A stretch of DNA of 64,000 nt from Trichocoleus desertorum ATA4-8-CV12 (GCA_019358975.1 JAHHIL010000002.1:124001-188000), one strand, 5' to 3'. Positions 45,718 to 55,593 are shown, counted from the stretch's first letter. Notes: generated by a model not told the origin, from the letters alone. Program-made: numbers and translations.

Positions 45718-46195
45718 CCTTCTCTCCTAGACCAGCAAAATTTTCAGGTTTGATTCTTTGCAAGGCAGCAAGTTTGCCCTCAATCCCCTAGGTTGCCTCA
45801 ACCAAGCAATTCAACCATGTTGCTTCAAATTACCTTTTCACAACTAGCTATCGATTGCCGTGTCAGTTGTTTCAAATTCAAATGGCCTTTTCTGGCAGGT
45901 TGGGTTTTGTTGTAACAGGGCCTTTGAATAATTATAGTCAAAATTACCAAAATTAGTGACTTGTCTGAGAGAAAACTAAGAAGTCTTAGGGCGATCGCAA
46001 GTCTTAGCTGACTCGGCACATCCTGATTAATTATCAAAGGTAAAGCAGTATCAAGAAGAGTAAATGGTGCTCCAACTAAGCTAAAGAATTATGCGCGTTA
46101 CGGCTCTTTCTAAAGGAGTTGGCGATAATGAAGATATCAGGTTACATAGCTTGGTTTAGATCGAGTCATTACTCACTAATCTTGAGAGCAACCTT
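45718..46195. other. 478-bp intergenic region upstream of pncB
   Basis: Divergent region between pncB and the small 46196 gene. One HIP1 octamer lies at about 45991. A 70-codon minus-strand frame here looks random. No hairpin with a T-run and no RNA gene was seen. Confidence 0.5.
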
Positions 46196-46345
46196 ATGAA
46201 GTTACGTACAACTTTTAATGATTTAGTTCAGTTTGTTTTTGGCGCGGTTAGCCGGATCTTTAGCCCTACCGACGATGAGTATCCTGCGACTGGTGTCCAG
46301 CCTTTTGAAGGAGATGTGAGATCAAGTCGGTCTTATGATCGGTAG
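46196..46345 (+). CDS. 49-residue small protein, unknown
   Basis: A short gene below usual length cut-offs. The product is MKLRTTFNDLVQFVFGAVSR followed by IFSPTDDEYPATGVQPFEGD and a polar end. The front half can form an amphipathic helix (hydrophobic V, F, L, I with R and D on one face). The back half has a compact Tyr-Pro/Gly-Val-Gln-Pro motif that looks selected rather than random. Codon use fits the neighbours. A clear stem-loop terminator lies about 135 bp downstream, consistent with a small mono-cistronic message. I recall similar C-termini in cyanobacterial small proteins but cannot name one. Confidence 0.6.
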   Translation: MKLRTTFNDLVQFVFGAVSRIFSPTDDEYPATGVQPFEGDVRSSRSYDR

Positions 46346-46480
46346 CCAATCAGGCGCTTGCCAGGTCTGCCCTGACCCAGAGAACCGAATCTAACCTCAA
46401 TTATTGCAATCCTAAATTGCATAACTGCTGTTGTAAATTGTCTAAATTAATCTGTGACTTTTACTGGTAAATCTTTCTAG

Positions 46481-46520
46481 CTCGGTGAAGTACCCTATCT
46501 ATTCTTCGCCGAGTTTAGTT
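46481..46520 (+). terminator. Hairpin terminator after the 49-residue gene
   Basis: ctcggtgaag (46481-46490) and cttcgccgag (46504-46513) pair over 10 bp with one G-T pair, 13-nt loop, followed by tttagtt. Plausible transcript end for the short gene. Confidence 0.65.
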
Positions 46521-46626
46521 CTGAGTATTTAGATTTATTAGGTTTAGTTTGTTTTATGAAATTTTGTAGCGATCGCTATGCAAATTAATTAGCTCGCATA
46601 AATCACATAAAACCTACATAAAACAA

Positions 46627-47292
46627 TTAATCCGACAAAATTTCTTGAGTACAGTTGCCGCTAGAATCCCACTGCAATTCTGCTAATAGCAGAGCGTTGA
46701 CCCCGATCACGACTCCAGTCAACAAAAATTGCCAAGCTGCAAAGTAAGGCAGGATGAAAATACCGAGAAAGTGAATGAGCGCTACTAAGATAAAAGCTCG
46801 CGATCGCATCCGCCAACCTGTGCCCAAATAACCCACTGCATTTAATCCCAGCCATAGCGGACAAAGCTGAAGCAGCATACTGCCCCAACCCAAAAAAATG
46901 CTGAGGTCAGTAATCACTAAACCACCTAGCATCAACCAAGCCCACCAGCGCAGCACCCATTTGAAATGCTCAAATTGGCTCCAAGGTGCTGTTAATCCAT
47001 GCATGCCCAGGGTGCCTAAAACCGTTACGCCAGACCACAGAACGGCTTGTAAACTCCAGTTAATAGGTAAAAACTGAGCCGTTGCGAAGATAGCGATCGA
47101 GATGACTCCCCAGAGAATACAAGCTTGATCGATGCGTGTATAAAAGGTGGAAATAATTGTTTGACCACCTACTTGCCAATGAATTCGCCATAAACCGGGC
47201 AAATCCTCGATCGCAAAAGCAGATTCTTTAAAGCGAACTAAAGGAATATCGAAATTAAAAAAATTCAGATTAATTTGACTAACTAAATTCAT
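46627..47292 (-). CDS. Multi-span membrane protein, unknown
   Basis: About 221 residues. The start at 47292 (MNLVSQINLNFFNFDIPLVRF) is favoured over an ATG 75 bp upstream because the latter adds sequence with no protein character. A cytoplasmic first part (about 1-55) precedes six hydrophobic spans rich in Trp and Leu, for example ACILWGVISIAIFATAQFL, WAWLMLGGLVITDLSIFLGW and YFAAWQFLLTGVVIGVNALL. No transport or catalytic motif was found. I do not recognise the family. It is transcribed leftward behind the phytol kinase gene, with a 369-bp gap. Confidence 0.65.
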   Translation of the reverse strand: MNLVSQINLNFFNFDIPLVRFKESAFAIEDLPGLWRIHWQVGGQTIISTFYTRIDQACILWGVISIAIFATAQFLPINWSLQAVLWSGVTVLGTLGMHGLTAPWSQFEHFKWVLRWWAWLMLGGLVITDLSIFLGWGSMLLQLCPLWLGLNAVGYLGTGWRMRSRAFILVALIHFLGIFILPYFAAWQFLLTGVVIGVNALLLAELQWDSSGNCTQEILSD

Positions 47293-47661
47293 TGACTTCA
47301 ATAAGGTGATTGCAAATAAAAACGATGTCGTCCCTTTGATCGGAACGATACAATCATCTCTCCTCATGTATCGCCTTGAATCTATCGGCAGAAGCGGTTT
47401 AATGACTCTTAGAGTCTGCCAACAGAAGTACCTGAAGTCGTTAGCTTTTACGTTAGATGAATGACTGTAATCTCTAGACCCAGCTTAATGCTGCGCTAAA
47501 GACTAATAGCTTATGTGGGTTGCCAGATTGAAACTGTATCTGTTTTTACGCTCAAATTTGATTGAATCCTGACTTTTCAAAAGCATTAATTTTTTGATAC
47601 AAATTTAACAAATAATCTAAGGCGTCAATTATTTATAATGAAACCAAATTTAGCTAATTTA
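47293..47661. other. 369-bp intergenic region
   Basis: AT-rich region between two leftward genes. At its right edge agctaa (47652-47657) and ttagct (47662-47667) form a palindrome overlapping the phytol kinase stop codon. No other element was recognised. Confidence 0.45.
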
Positions 47662-48369
47662 TTAGCTTGGAAAAAGAATTTTGTGTAATAAGAAACTTAA
47701 AGCTCCGCTGGCAATGGGTACGGTTAAGTTATCAATTCCAAACTTAGAGAAAGCTTCTAATCCAGCGGCAACGGTAGCCACTACCAGCGGAATGCACCAA
47801 GTTTGCCAAGTATTTCCTTGCACTCCAAACAAAATGGCGCTACTGACCACGTAGCTCACTGCTGCCATCGTCAATGATCCTTCCCAACTCTTTTGCATAT
47901 CCCAGAGTTTGTAAGGATGGCGACCAAAACGGCGACCAATTAAAGCGGCGAGCCCATCTCCCCAAGTCATTACCAAGATGCCGAGAACTGCGTGCTGAGG
48001 CTGCTGGATGGGCCAGAACCAAGCAATCAACACCCCGATGCTGATGGCATAAAAAAAGGTGCCCCAGCTTTTGCGACCCACGCTGTTCATACTGGCCAAG
48101 ATGGGGACGTAGTAAGAAATAAAGGCGATCGCGCTTGCCAAAATAGAAGCCGTAATTCCCATCCAGGCGGGAATCTGGAGCCACCAAGCCAGCAAAATGA
48201 CATTGCCCACGCCAATATGGACGACTTTCCGCACGATCTCGGCATCGGTCTGAGTGTAGCGGCCTAGCCACTCTGCTAAGAGCACAACACAACTAAGCCA
48301 GACTCCGACAACAGTTAGCTGAACCCAAAAGCTGGGTGGGAAAACAAGGCCGAGTACTTCAGTCAGCAA
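47662..48369 (-). CDS. Phytol kinase (VTE5-like polyprenol kinase)
   Basis: 235 residues, six to seven membrane spans. CDP-type kinase of the phytol/dolichol/farnesol kinase family: RKVVHIGVGNVILLAWW (conserved K and H in VRKVVHI), TWGDGLAALIGRRFGRHPYK and KSWEGSLTMAAVSYV carry the conserved Asp and Lys. It would phosphorylate phytol released from chlorophyll, for re-use in tocopherol or chlorophyll synthesis. From memory this matches plant VTE5 and its cyanobacterial relatives. Stand-alone gene, divergent from the TIGR01777 gene. Start at 48369 begins with a membrane-ready sequence. Confidence 0.86.
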   Translation of the reverse strand: MLTEVLGLVFPPSFWVQLTVVGVWLSCVVLLAEWLGRYTQTDAEIVRKVVHIGVGNVILLAWWLQIPAWMGITASILASAIAFISYYVPILASMNSVGRKSWGTFFYAISIGVLIAWFWPIQQPQHAVLGILVMTWGDGLAALIGRRFGRHPYKLWDMQKSWEGSLTMAAVSYVVSSAILFGVQGNTWQTWCIPLVVATVAAGLEAFSKFGIDNLTVPIASGALSFLLHKILFPS

Positions 48370-48585
48370 AGCGAGAACACAGGTAGGGGTTCCTTTTCAC
48401 TTTATTAGATCTTGGCTCGAATCTCGCTGCCCTAGCTAGGAGTGCGATCGCTAATTGTGCGCTTAACTACAGCTTCAGCTTCAGTTCTGTATACTGAGCT
48501 TTAAGTTTCTTTGCTGTTTTTACATCCCAGGTCAGTCTCCTTTAAGCCAGCTTTTTGAAGGCATTTTTAAGTAACGGAAGAGAAT

Positions 48586-49512
48586 ATGAAAGTTGCGATT
48601 GCAGGTGCCACAGGTTTTGTCGGGAGTCGATTAGTCGAGCGGTTACAGGCGGAAGGCCATCAAGTCGTCATTTTCAGCCGTGGTCGTGAGCGGGCTGAGC
48701 GGTTGTTTCCCGGCAGCGTTTTCTCAAATGTAGAGATTGTGCCTTATAACCCCACGACTCCCGGTGCTTGGCAGCAGGCAGTTGCAGGTTGTGATGGGGT
48801 GGTGAATTTGGCAGGGGAAGCGATCGCAGACGGCAGATGGATTGAATCTCGTAAGCAAGAGATTTTGAGCAGTCGCCAACTTAGCACCCAAAACATCGTG
48901 GCAGCGATCAACCAAGCCAACCCCAAACCTGCTGTGCTAGTCAACGCTTCAGCAGTGGGCTACTACGGCACCAGTGAAACCGCTGCCTTTGACGAAACCA
49001 GTGCTGCGGGTCAAGATTTCCTGGCTCAAGTCTGCCAAACCTGGGAAACCGAAGCCCAAAAGGTCAAGGATAGCGGCACCCGCTTGGTAATTGTGCGAAT
49101 TGGGATTGTTTTAGGTATGGGCGGTGCATTGGCTAAGATGCTGCCTCCGTTCAAGCTGTTTGCAGGCGGGCCGATTGGTAGTGGTCGGCAATGGTTTTCT
49201 TGGATCCATCGCGAAGACTTGGTCAGTCTAATTCTGCAAGCGCTGACCCAAAGCGACCTGCAAGGGGTGTATAACGGCACTGCTCCTAACCCAGTCCGCA
49301 TGGCTGAGTTTTGTCACGTGTTGGGCGAGGTGCTCAATCGTCCTTCCTGGTTGCCAGTCCCTGATTTTGCTTTAGAAGCTTTGCTGGGAGATGGGGCCAA
49401 GGTGGTTCTAGAAGGCCAGCAGGTATTGCCAAAGCACGCCCTCGCCGATGGCTTGCAATATCAATACCCTACGGTGAAGCAAGCGCTGTCAGAAATTTTG
49501 GCAACTAGCTAA
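48586..49512 (+). CDS. TIGR01777 family SDR-type oxidoreductase/epimerase
   Basis: 308 residues. Atypical short-chain dehydrogenase: NAD-binding GATGFVGSRL at 7-16, VVNLAGEAIADGRW (family hallmark LAG), ASAVGYYGTS and FSWIHREDLVSLI. C-terminal part LPVPDFALEALLGDGAKVVLEGQQVLP is typical of the family, related to E. coli YfcH and plant plastid SULA-like proteins. In cyanobacteria it is annotated with thylakoid or cell-division roles; no reaction is known. The 98-residue gene begins 9 bp after its stop, so they share an operon. Confidence 0.9.
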   Translation: MKVAIAGATGFVGSRLVERLQAEGHQVVIFSRGRERAERLFPGSVFSNVEIVPYNPTTPGAWQQAVAGCDGVVNLAGEAIADGRWIESRKQEILSSRQLSTQNIVAAINQANPKPAVLVNASAVGYYGTSETAAFDETSAAGQDFLAQVCQTWETEAQKVKDSGTRLVIVRIGIVLGMGGALAKMLPPFKLFAGGPIGSGRQWFSWIHREDLVSLILQALTQSDLQGVYNGTAPNPVRMAEFCHVLGEVLNRPSWLPVPDFALEALLGDGAKVVLEGQQVLPKHALADGLQYQYPTVKQALSEILATS

Positions 49513-49520
49513 AGCCGCTC

Positions 49521-49817
49521 ATGCCCGCAGAAGATGCTCTTTTGGAGTTTAAGTATCAACTGCTGAGACTCACAGGTTCCGATCGGGCGATCGCGCTCTT
49601 ACACTCTGTGATTCAGGCAACCATCTCTCAGGCATTAGAGCCAAAATTCACAATAGAGGCAGTTCAAGATATTGCGATCGCCTGTGAACCAATCGATAGT
49701 AAAGCGGCAGTAGCTGAGTTGCTGTCAACCTTGGCCCATCCCAATGTAGAGGTGCAAAGCTGGGCAGCTTGGGCTTTAAGTCAAATCGGCGGTGAAACGA
49801 GCGAGATGGAAAGTTAG
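49521..49817 (+). CDS. Small helical protein with HEAT-like end
   Basis: 98 residues. All-helical by pattern. The C-terminal half, KAAVAELLSTLAHPNVEVQSWAAWALSQIGG, reads as one HEAT/PBS-lyase-type repeat, as seen in phycobilisome-lyase and scaffold proteins. The N-terminal half is hydrophobic-polar alternating without a motif. It begins 9 bp after the TIGR01777 gene, so it may be its partner. A single repeat is too little to form a solenoid alone; function unknown. Confidence 0.65.
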   Translation: MPAEDALLEFKYQLLRLTGSDRAIALLHSVIQATISQALEPKFTIEAVQDIAIACEPIDSKAAVAELLSTLAHPNVEVQSWAAWALSQIGGETSEMES

Positions 49818-50037
49818 TACAGGCGTTTCAGCAAGCTAAGCCTAGTATGGGGCTTTGGTAGAGGCGGATAGGCGTAATCATAGAGGACGGCGATCGCGCC
49901 TTACCAACCCACCCCTATCTTTCAGCAACCTTGTAGTATGTGAGATGGAGCTTGTGTTGGGTTAAAATGCCGCTTGCTCTGAAGCTGCCTAACCCAGTTT
50001 AATGAGTGTTCTTGCTCGCGATCGCACCTAGAGTTTT

Positions 50038-52395
50038 ATGACTGCCACCACTGACTTTCTCGGCCATCTCAACCCTTCGCAAAGACAAGCCGTGGAACAT
50101 TTCTGCGGGCCGCTGTTGGTGGTAGCAGGAGCAGGCTCAGGCAAGACGCGCGCCTTGACTTACCGCATTGCCAATTTGGTACTGACGCACCGAGTCGATC
50201 CAGAAAGCATCCTGGCCGTGACGTTTACCAACAAAGCCGCCAAGGAAATGAAGGAGCGGATTGAGCGCTTGTTTGCTGAGCAGCAAGCCCTAGATGAATT
50301 TAGCAAGCCCTTTCATTTGCTCGCGCCCTACGAACAAAAGCAACTGCGATCGCGTGTCTACAAAGGCATCACCAAAGAATTATGGATTGGCACCTTCCAC
50401 GCCCTCTGTTGTCGCATTTTGCGATTTGACATTGATAAGTATCAAGACAGTAATGGACGTCAGTGGACAAAGAATTTTTCGATTTTTGATGAATCGGACG
50501 CGCAGAGTTTGGTCAAAGATATTGTCCAAAACAAGTTGAACTTGGATGACAAAAAGTTCGATCCGCGATCGGTGCGCTACGCCATCAGCAACGCCAAAAA
50601 CGAAGGGCTATCGCCGCAAGAATTAGAGCAACAACAGCCCAACTTTAGAGGCCGCGTCATTGCCAATGTCTATAGCTGCTATCAAGATGCTCTAGCCGCC
50701 AACAACGCTCTAGACTTTGATGACTTGATTTTGCTCCCTGTAAAACTGTTTCAGCAGAATGAGCAGGTGTTGGCTTATTGGCACAAGCGGTTTCGTCACA
50801 TTTTGGTAGATGAGTACCAAGACACCAACCGCACTCAGTACGACTTAGTACGCTTGCTGGTCACTAACGGTGCAGATTCCCGCGACTTTAAGAGCTGGGA
50901 TTACCGCTCAATTTTTGTCGTGGGCGATGCCGACCAGTCGATCTATTCTTTCCGCAAAGCCGATTTCAAAATTTTGATGGGCTTTCAGGATGATTTTGGC
51001 GATCGCCTCCCCGATGACGACACGCGGACAATGGTGAAGCTAGAGGAGAATTACCGCTCCACCGAAAATATTCTCCAAGCTGCGAACGAACTGATTGAGA
51101 ACAACACGGAGCGGATCGACAAAGTCCTGAAGCCGACTCGCGGTAGTGGCGAAACCATCTTCTGCCACCGCTCTGATGATGAAACCGCTGAAGCCGAGTT
51201 TGTGATTCAGCAAATTCGCACCCTAGAACGTCAGAACCCCGAACTTAACTGGGGTTGTTTTGCCATTCTCTACCGCACTAATGCTCAATCTCGCGCCTTT
51301 GAGGAATCCTTGGTGCGTTGGGGTGTGCCTTACAAAGTCGTGGGTGGCCTCAAGTTCTACGATCGCAAAGAAATTAAAGATGTGTTGGCCTACCTGAGAG
51401 CGATCGCCAATCCCGCAGATACCCTGAGTTTGCTGCGCGTGATCAACACCCCCCGACGGGGAGTAGGCAAAACCACAATCGATTCATTAACCAATGCGGC
51501 TCAACAACTTGGGGTCACACTCTGGGACATTTTGAAAGACGAAACTTCAGTCAAAACCCTAGCGGGGCGTTCGGCTAAAGGCGTGCTCAACTTTGCCAAC
51601 ATCATCCAAACCTGGCAAGAAAAAATAGAAACCATCCCCGCCACAGAGATTGTTCAAGGTGTATTAGAAGACTCTAGCTATATTCAGGACTTGCAGAACC
51701 AAGGTACAGACGAAGCTTTAGAACGAGTACAGAACGTCCAAGAACTTTACAACGCGGTGCAGCAATTTGAGGAAGACAACGAAGACAAAAGCTTGTCAGG
51801 TTTCCTCGCCAGTGCCTCTCTCGCCTCCGACCTTGATGACCTGAAAGAAGACGACGCTCGCGTTTCTCTAATGACGCTGCACTCCTCAAAGGGATTGGAG
51901 TTTCCAGTCGTGTTTCTGGTGGGCTTAGAGCAAGGCTTGTTCCCCAACTTCCGATCGCTCGAAGACCCCACGGCTCTAGAAGAAGAACGTCGGCTTTGTT
52001 ACGTCGGTATTACTCGTGCCCAAGAGCGATTGTTCATTAGCCATGCCCGTGAACGTCGGCTTTATGGTTCGCGGGAACCTGCTAGTCCTTCGTTATTTCT
52101 AGCGGAGTTACCCAGAGAGTTACTCACCAGTAACGTTTCTACCGCCATCCCCACCCGGATGACCCAAGGCATTGCGGCGGCTAAACGCCAAGGTGTGGCT
52201 GTCGCGTCCTCTCGGCCCGATACTCATGAAAATGACTGGACTGTGGGCGATCGCATTGTCCACAAAGCCTTTGGGGTGGGCCAAGTTACGCATATCTTTG
52301 GTAAAGGTGACAAAATTTGTCTCGCCATTAAGTTTCCAGGCTTAGGTCAGAAAATTATTGACCCCAAGGTCACAGCATTGCAGCGGGTAGAATAA
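50038..52395 (+). CDS. pcrA: ATP-dependent DNA helicase PcrA/UvrD
   Basis: 785 residues. Superfamily 1A 3'-5' helicase in DNA repair and conflict resolution. Walker A GAGSGKT at 31-37, Walker B LVDEYQDTN with D258-E259, GDADQSIYSFRKAD (motif III), LEENYRST, and VSLMTLHSSKGLEFPVVF with YVGITRAQERLF at the C-terminal ATPase half. The last 50 residues form the small PcrA tail (VGDRIVHKAFGVGQV, Tudor-like) that binds RNA polymerase. Its length matches cyanobacterial PcrA. There is no clear LexA box upstream. Confidence 0.96.
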   Translation: MTATTDFLGHLNPSQRQAVEHFCGPLLVVAGAGSGKTRALTYRIANLVLTHRVDPESILAVTFTNKAAKEMKERIERLFAEQQALDEFSKPFHLLAPYEQKQLRSRVYKGITKELWIGTFHALCCRILRFDIDKYQDSNGRQWTKNFSIFDESDAQSLVKDIVQNKLNLDDKKFDPRSVRYAISNAKNEGLSPQELEQQQPNFRGRVIANVYSCYQDALAANNALDFDDLILLPVKLFQQNEQVLAYWHKRFRHILVDEYQDTNRTQYDLVRLLVTNGADSRDFKSWDYRSIFVVGDADQSIYSFRKADFKILMGFQDDFGDRLPDDDTRTMVKLEENYRSTENILQAANELIENNTERIDKVLKPTRGSGETIFCHRSDDETAEAEFVIQQIRTLERQNPELNWGCFAILYRTNAQSRAFEESLVRWGVPYKVVGGLKFYDRKEIKDVLAYLRAIANPADTLSLLRVINTPRRGVGKTTIDSLTNAAQQLGVTLWDILKDETSVKTLAGRSAKGVLNFANIIQTWQEKIETIPATEIVQGVLEDSSYIQDLQNQGTDEALERVQNVQELYNAVQQFEEDNEDKSLSGFLASASLASDLDDLKEDDARVSLMTLHSSKGLEFPVVFLVGLEQGLFPNFRSLEDPTALEEERRLCYVGITRAQERLFISHARERRLYGSREPASPSLFLAELPRELLTSNVSTAIPTRMTQGIAAAKRQGVAVASSRPDTHENDWTVGDRIVHKAFGVGQVTHIFGKGDKICLAIKFPGLGQKIIDPKVTALQRVE

Positions 52396-52475
52396 CCCAA
52401 TTTTGATGACGCTGCTTCTATCAACTACGGGAAATCTCTATATTAGGAATACCTACGATGTTTTAGAGGATACCC

Positions 52476-55145
52476 GTGCTTGACCCGTTTCACGCAGACG
52501 ATGCCGCGAAGACGCGAGAGCAGCTCATTCGTGAATTGATGGAACTGCGTCAACGCTTAGCGGCAATACAAGCACCCCAGAACTTGGCATCCCCTGATCT
52601 GCCCTTGCCGCAGGGCTTTTGGGCGCTCACTCCTCACCTTGATGCAGTGTTTTGGGTCAGCCCAGTAGAAAACTTTCAAGTTATCTATGTTAGCCTTGCC
52701 TATGAGCAGATTTGGGGGCAAACTTGTGCCAGCTTCTATGACCATCCCTGGTCGATTCTTGATCCAGTCTATGAGAGCGATCGCCCCCTACTGCGTCAGG
52801 TCTTAGAGCATGCAGAAAACCACACTTTTGACTTAGAGCATCGCCTGATTCATGCTGATGGTTCCCAGCGGTGGATTCAGCATCAGGGTTTTGCGATCGT
52901 GAATGCTTCTGGACAGGTTGTGGCACGAGCAGGTATAGCTCAGGACATCACCGACAAGAAGCACGATCAAGCCTTGCAATTAGCGCAGCGGCAAATTTTA
53001 GAACTGATGACGGCGGGAGCGCCGCTCTCAGAGGTGTTAGCAGTTCTGACCCAAAAGGTAGAAGCGCAGTTGCACGAGTCGATTGCTTCTATCTTTCAGT
53101 TCGACCCCACCAGCAACCGACTAGGTTCAGTCGTAGCCCCTAGTTTGCCGCCTAGCTACCGCGAAGCCATTCGGGATGGTATTCCAATTGGTTTAGGAAT
53201 GGGCAGTTGTGGCACCGCAGCCTACGAGCGGCACCCGATCGTTGCGTCAGATATTGCTCAAGATTCCCATTGGGTTTCTTACCGCGATTTTGCCCTCTCT
53301 CATGAACTCAGGGCTTGTCTTTCTATGCCCATCTTGGCTAGAGACGGCAGATTGCTAGGAACACTTGGAGTATTTTTTCGCACCTCCCGCACCCCCAGTC
53401 CCCAAGAATGGAAGTGGATAGAACTAGCGACACCACTTGCAGGCATTGCGATAGAACGGCAGCAAGCGGAAATCGCTCTCATCGAAAGTGAAGCTCGGCT
53501 CAATTTAGCCCTAGATGCGACTCGAATGGGCACCTGGGATTGGCATGCAGCGACTGATCAGGTGAATTGGTCTACCAGATGTGAGCGCTTGTTTGGTCTA
53601 GAATCAGGTAGCTTTCCTGGTGCCTACGCTGACTTTGAAGCTTATTTGCATCCTGAGGATCGCGAACTGGTCCGCCAAGCAGTCGAGCGAGCGGTGGCTT
53701 TGCGCCAGAATTTTTCTTACCAATACCGCATCTTCTGGCCAGATGGCAGCTTGCATTGGATCGAGGCAAAAGGAGACTTATTGTATGACGCTTCGGGTCA
53801 ACCAGTCCGCATGATTGGCACTGTGGTAGAAATCACAGAACGAAAGCAGGCGGAAGCGGCCCTACAGCAACTTAATGCTCAACTAGAACTGCAAGTCCAA
53901 GAACGCACGGCCACCTTGCAACAAGCTTTGCACTTTGAGGCACTACTCAAGCGAATTACCGATAAAGTCCGCGATAGTTTGGATGAAAGCCAAATTTTGC
54001 AGACTGCCGTGCAAGAGCTGGGTCGCGGCTTGGGGACAGATTGTGATACTGGTTTATATAACTCCGACCAGACAATTTCTACGATCGCCTATGAATATGT
54101 GATTTCGATTCCCTCAGCTCATGGAGCGATCACAACAATTAGGGATTTTCCAGAACTCTATTCACAACTACTTCGAGGCCAGCATGTCCAGTTTTGCCGC
54201 ACGGCTTCTCATTGGCCCCGCCCGCTAGAGTATCCTGTGCTGATTCTGGCTTGCCCCATTGTGGATGACCAAGGAGCGATTGGCGATCTATGGTTATTTA
54301 AGCCCACCGAGGCACAGTTTGGTGAGCTGGAAATTCGCTTAGTGCAGCAGGTGGCGAATCAGTGTGCGATCGCGATTCGGCAAGCTCGGTTATACCAAAC
54401 AGCTCAACGCCAAGTTCAAGAGCTGAGAAGATTGGATACGCTCAAAGACGACTTCCTCAGCACAGTTTCTCACGAACTCCGCACCCCTGTCGCTAACATC
54501 AGAATGGCGATCGAAATGCTAGAAATTAACCTCGCTCGGGGCGGGGCTGTGGGTATCAGCGCTGATAAAGCAGCTCGATATCTCAAAATTTTGCGGCATG
54601 AGTGCGAAAGGGAAGCAGGACTGATTAACAACTTACTAGATTTGCAGCGCCTAACCGCAGAGGCACAGCCTCTCTATCTAGGTGTCATTGAGCTACGGAT
54701 CTGGCTACCTCAAATCATGCAACCCTTTGAGGAGCGAGCCCAAGCGCAGCAGCAAAGTTTACAGTTAGAGCTGGCTCCTGATTTACCTCCTGTCTTGTCA
54801 GATGCTGCTAGTTTGGCGCGAATTTTGTCAGAGTTGCTCAACAACGCTTGCAAGTACACACCTAAGCAAGAGCGAATTAAGGTGAGTGCTACGGCGATCG
54901 CTGGAGGAATTGCGATCCAAGTGACCAATACAGGGATCGAAATTCCTGCCAGTGAGTTGCCACGAGTGTTTGACAAATTTTATCGAGTGCCCAGCGCCGA
55001 TCCTTGGAAACAAGGCGGTACAGGACTAGGGCTAGCTTTGGTGCAAAAATTGGTAGACCATCTAGGCGGCGCGATCGCAGTTGTGAGTGAGGCGGGCCGA
55101 ACCCAATTTACACTCACCCTTCCTCATCGCCCCCATCTGGTGTAA
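52476..55145 (+). CDS. PAS/GAF sensor histidine kinase, paralogue of the 1775 kinase
   Basis: 889 residues, no membrane span. Order: short coil, PAS (about 40-165, ITDKKHDQ end), GAF (about 170-330), PAS with PAC (about 335-465, EITERKQAE), coiled coil, GAF (about 490-650), HisKA with H666 in SHELRTP, HATPase with ELLNNACKY and GTGLGLAL. From ALLKRITDKVRDSLDE to the end it aligns closely with the kinase at 1775, so they arose by duplication with swapped N-terminal sensors. Start is GTG at 52476 with agagga upstream. No response regulator is adjacent; partner and signal unknown. Follows pcrA by 80 bp. Confidence 0.9.
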   Translation: MLDPFHADDAAKTREQLIRELMELRQRLAAIQAPQNLASPDLPLPQGFWALTPHLDAVFWVSPVENFQVIYVSLAYEQIWGQTCASFYDHPWSILDPVYESDRPLLRQVLEHAENHTFDLEHRLIHADGSQRWIQHQGFAIVNASGQVVARAGIAQDITDKKHDQALQLAQRQILELMTAGAPLSEVLAVLTQKVEAQLHESIASIFQFDPTSNRLGSVVAPSLPPSYREAIRDGIPIGLGMGSCGTAAYERHPIVASDIAQDSHWVSYRDFALSHELRACLSMPILARDGRLLGTLGVFFRTSRTPSPQEWKWIELATPLAGIAIERQQAEIALIESEARLNLALDATRMGTWDWHAATDQVNWSTRCERLFGLESGSFPGAYADFEAYLHPEDRELVRQAVERAVALRQNFSYQYRIFWPDGSLHWIEAKGDLLYDASGQPVRMIGTVVEITERKQAEAALQQLNAQLELQVQERTATLQQALHFEALLKRITDKVRDSLDESQILQTAVQELGRGLGTDCDTGLYNSDQTISTIAYEYVISIPSAHGAITTIRDFPELYSQLLRGQHVQFCRTASHWPRPLEYPVLILACPIVDDQGAIGDLWLFKPTEAQFGELEIRLVQQVANQCAIAIRQARLYQTAQRQVQELRRLDTLKDDFLSTVSHELRTPVANIRMAIEMLEINLARGGAVGISADKAARYLKILRHECEREAGLINNLLDLQRLTAEAQPLYLGVIELRIWLPQIMQPFEERAQAQQQSLQLELAPDLPPVLSDAASLARILSELLNNACKYTPKQERIKVSATAIAGGIAIQVTNTGIEIPASELPRVFDKFYRVPSADPWKQGGTGLGLALVQKLVDHLGGAIAVVSEAGRTQFTLTLPHRPHLV

Positions 55146-55229
55146 CGAGTGCCAACTCAGTGCGGCAAGGTGCGATCGCCTCGATTACATTGAAAGAAAG
55201 ATGAATTCAAGCAGAGGCACCTAGATAGG

Positions 55230-55481
55230 ATGGCAAAGCATACACAAGCCCACATGGCCAAGACCTTGGAGAAGAACAGAGCCGAGGCTTGGAAGGATAT
55301 GACAAAGCGCCAGATGGAATACTATATGGGCGCTAAACTTTTGGAGATTGGGGTGAACCCGAAGTCAGCTATTTACCGCTGGTCTATGGAAGACAAAGGA
55401 AGCAGCGAGGAGTGGACCTATAGCGCTTATTGGGGAGACTCGAAGGAGAAGCTGGAGCAGCAGGAAGCTCAGGGTAGTTAA
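55230..55481 (+). CDS. Small hydrophilic protein, unknown
   Basis: 83 residues, basic front (AKHTQAHMAKTLEKNRAEAWKDM) and a core RQMEYYMGAKLLEIGVNPKSAIYRW ending in acidic EEWTYSAYWGDSKEKLEQQEA. No motif, signal or Cys. Aromatic-rich pattern and good codon use suggest a true gene. A strong hairpin follows. It may be related to small cyanobacterial proteins of unknown role; not recognised. Confidence 0.6.
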   Translation: MAKHTQAHMAKTLEKNRAEAWKDMTKRQMEYYMGAKLLEIGVNPKSAIYRWSMEDKGSSEEWTYSAYWGDSKEKLEQQEAQGS

Positions 55482-55492
55482 ATGGGCTAGGG

Positions 55493-55549
55493 CTGTGAGT
55501 CGAGATAGATCGCGCTATTGCTACTCCACCTCGATTCACAGTTTGTTTG
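55493..55549 (+). terminator. Long hairpin after the 83-residue gene
   Basis: ctgtgagtcgag (55493-55504) pairs with ctcgattcacag (55530-55541), 12 bp with one G-T pair and a 25-nt loop; tttgtttg follows. Likely terminator for the upstream gene, also facing the convergent gene at 55594. Confidence 0.6.
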
Positions 55550-55593
55550 AAAAACTTTGTAGATCCTAAAGCAGCTATTCAATAAAGTTCTTG

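Noticed and set aside
45825-46037. 70-codon minus-strand frame upstream of pncB
   Set aside because: No ribosome site, motif or protein-like composition; probably random in AT-rich DNA.
49816-49829. Possible LexA box agtacaggcgtttc before pcrA
   Set aside because: Breaks the consensus at the D position and in the right half-site, and lies over 200 bp before the start.
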